From: Leptospira gomenensis
Lineage (GTDB): Bacteria > Spirochaetota > Leptospiria > Leptospirales > Leptospiraceae
Assembly (NCBI RefSeq): GCF_004770155.1
Contig: NZ_RQFA01000026.1
Location: 162,395 to 226,394 of the forward strand
Reading direction: 5' to 3'
Length of the DNA stretch: 64,000 bases
Shown here: positions 63,443 to 64,000 of the stretch, piece by piece
How positions within the stretch are numbered: position 1 is the first letter of the stretch
How the letters are laid out: every line of letters begins with the position of its first letter
Program-made: the position numbers and the translations under genes
The notes under the pieces: model-generated
Databases searched by the model: none
What the model saw: only the letters and a program-made list of their open reading frames with translations
Told to the model about the DNA's origin: nothing

Positions 63443-64000
63443 ATGAATCCTTTTTCAGAAAAATCCTTTCGGGACGAGGAAGAAGCCGCGTTGTTTCGTT
63501 TGGTACAAAACGGGGATCGGTTAGCGATCGGAAAAATCGTAGAAGCTCTTCAAGCCTGGATATAAAATATCGCCTTACGGATGTTATACGAATTGCAGGA
63601 AGCTAAGGACCTACGAAGGAGATTCTGATTCGGGTGGTTAGCGGTATTCCGAAGTTCCGGAACGAATCTAAACTTAGAACTTGGATTTAACGGATCGTGT
63701 TTATTTTAGGCGAAATATTTTCCGTAAGCGATCGAATTTTGGGGCGGGGCTTTTTGGGATCTTCAGAGAGCCAACTTTAGTCAAAAACTTTCACGCGCTC
63801 GAAAGGATGTTTATGAATCGGAAGTGCGGGCTCATAAATAAAAGAAATCCCTGACGGTGCTCTAAAAAAACAAAAGGTTTTATCGAATTAGGAATCGTTT
63901 TCGGAATTCGCACGAAGTCCGAATCCCAAGTTGCGGTCTTTTCCGATTCGCGGAGCTTGTGTGCTTCATTGGAAAAACGGTTCCGAGTTTTGATCGTTGT
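63443..64000 (+). pseudogene. Decayed ECF-type sigma-factor gene
   Basis: Opens with ATG and 40 codons (MNPFSEKSFRDEEEAALFRL, then QNGDRLAIGKIVEALQAWI) that resemble the start of sigma-70 region 2, then a stop at 63563-63565. In the three frames after it, remnants continue in order: RMLYELQEAKD; after a frameshift near 63611 KEILIRVVSGIPKFRNESKL and RTWI, then a stop, then FILGEIF (region 4); after a shift near 63733 NFSQKLSRARKDVYE; and KCGLINKRNP followed by a stop, RCSKKTKGFIELG. At least three stops, frameshifts and a missing linker between region 2 and region 4 show an inactive gene. The last frame stays open to the window edge. Confidence 0.8.

Overview
The window reads as chromosome of a Leptospira species. 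The grounds are a DUF1564 gene (a family known essentially only from Leptospira), several 7TM-DISM receptors, many signal-output and class III cyclase proteins typical of spirochaetes, and AT-rich hairpins between genes of moderate GC. The species cannot be named from this alone. I saw no tRNA, rRNA, CRISPR array, complete insertion sequence or integrase.

Layout. 1-6.4 kb: a 5'-truncated hypothetical gene, an acyl-CoA dehydrogenase, a CatB/Vat-type acetyltransferase, a possible DUF3347 secreted protein, a short-chain dehydrogenase and methionine aminopeptidase. 6.6-9.8 kb: a cyclic-nucleotide-binding protein convergent with an ammonium transporter fused to an adenylate cyclase. 10.1-18 kb: an MltA lytic transglycosylase, a 7TM-DISM/AraC protein, an autoregulated-looking TetR-thioesterase operon, a zinc-type CDF exporter and a 7TM-DISM/SpoIIE phosphatase. 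18.2-32.3 kb: a possible zinc-phospholipase-like secreted protein with a membrane partner, three GMC oxidoreductases that all carry a CX2CX2CX3C motif (one fused to an alpha/beta hydrolase), a 1401-residue protein built like soluble adenylyl cyclase, and a methyltransferase.

32.6-38.3 kb: RsgA, then a small phage-like island. A CI-type repressor faces a near-consensus promoter overlapped by repeated operator-like sites. That promoter drives a tightly packed minus-strand series of five small ORFs. Beyond a gap lie DUF1353 and a 45-residue membrane protein on the same strand, and on the repressor side there is an excisionase-like gene and another small membrane protein. No integrase, terminase or capsid gene is present. 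38.3-49.4 kb: a sigma factor next to ClpP, a DISM hybrid histidine kinase, a B12-binding radical SAM protein, a lipase-like hydrolase, a GyrI-like protein, an ABA4-like membrane operon divergent from a TetR gene, and a CWC protein. 49.5-64 kb: an RND pump with a lipoprotein TolC, a second acyl-CoA dehydrogenase, a thioesterase, DUF1564, an SPFH/NAD-kinase-like pair, an SRPBCC protein, a K+/H+ antiporter and a decayed ECF sigma-factor gene running off the end.

The strongest leads are: the phage-like switch and its uncharacterised operon; a 79-bp inverted repeat pair whose central hairpin keeps its pairing while three base pairs change; the ammonium-transporter/adenylate-cyclase/cNMP-binding module; the Fe-S-motif GMC cluster with a cysteine-nucleophile hydrolase fusion; the SPFH/NAD-kinase-like pair; and the sigma-factor pseudogene. 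Family names and residue positions come from reading the translations; no database search was run.
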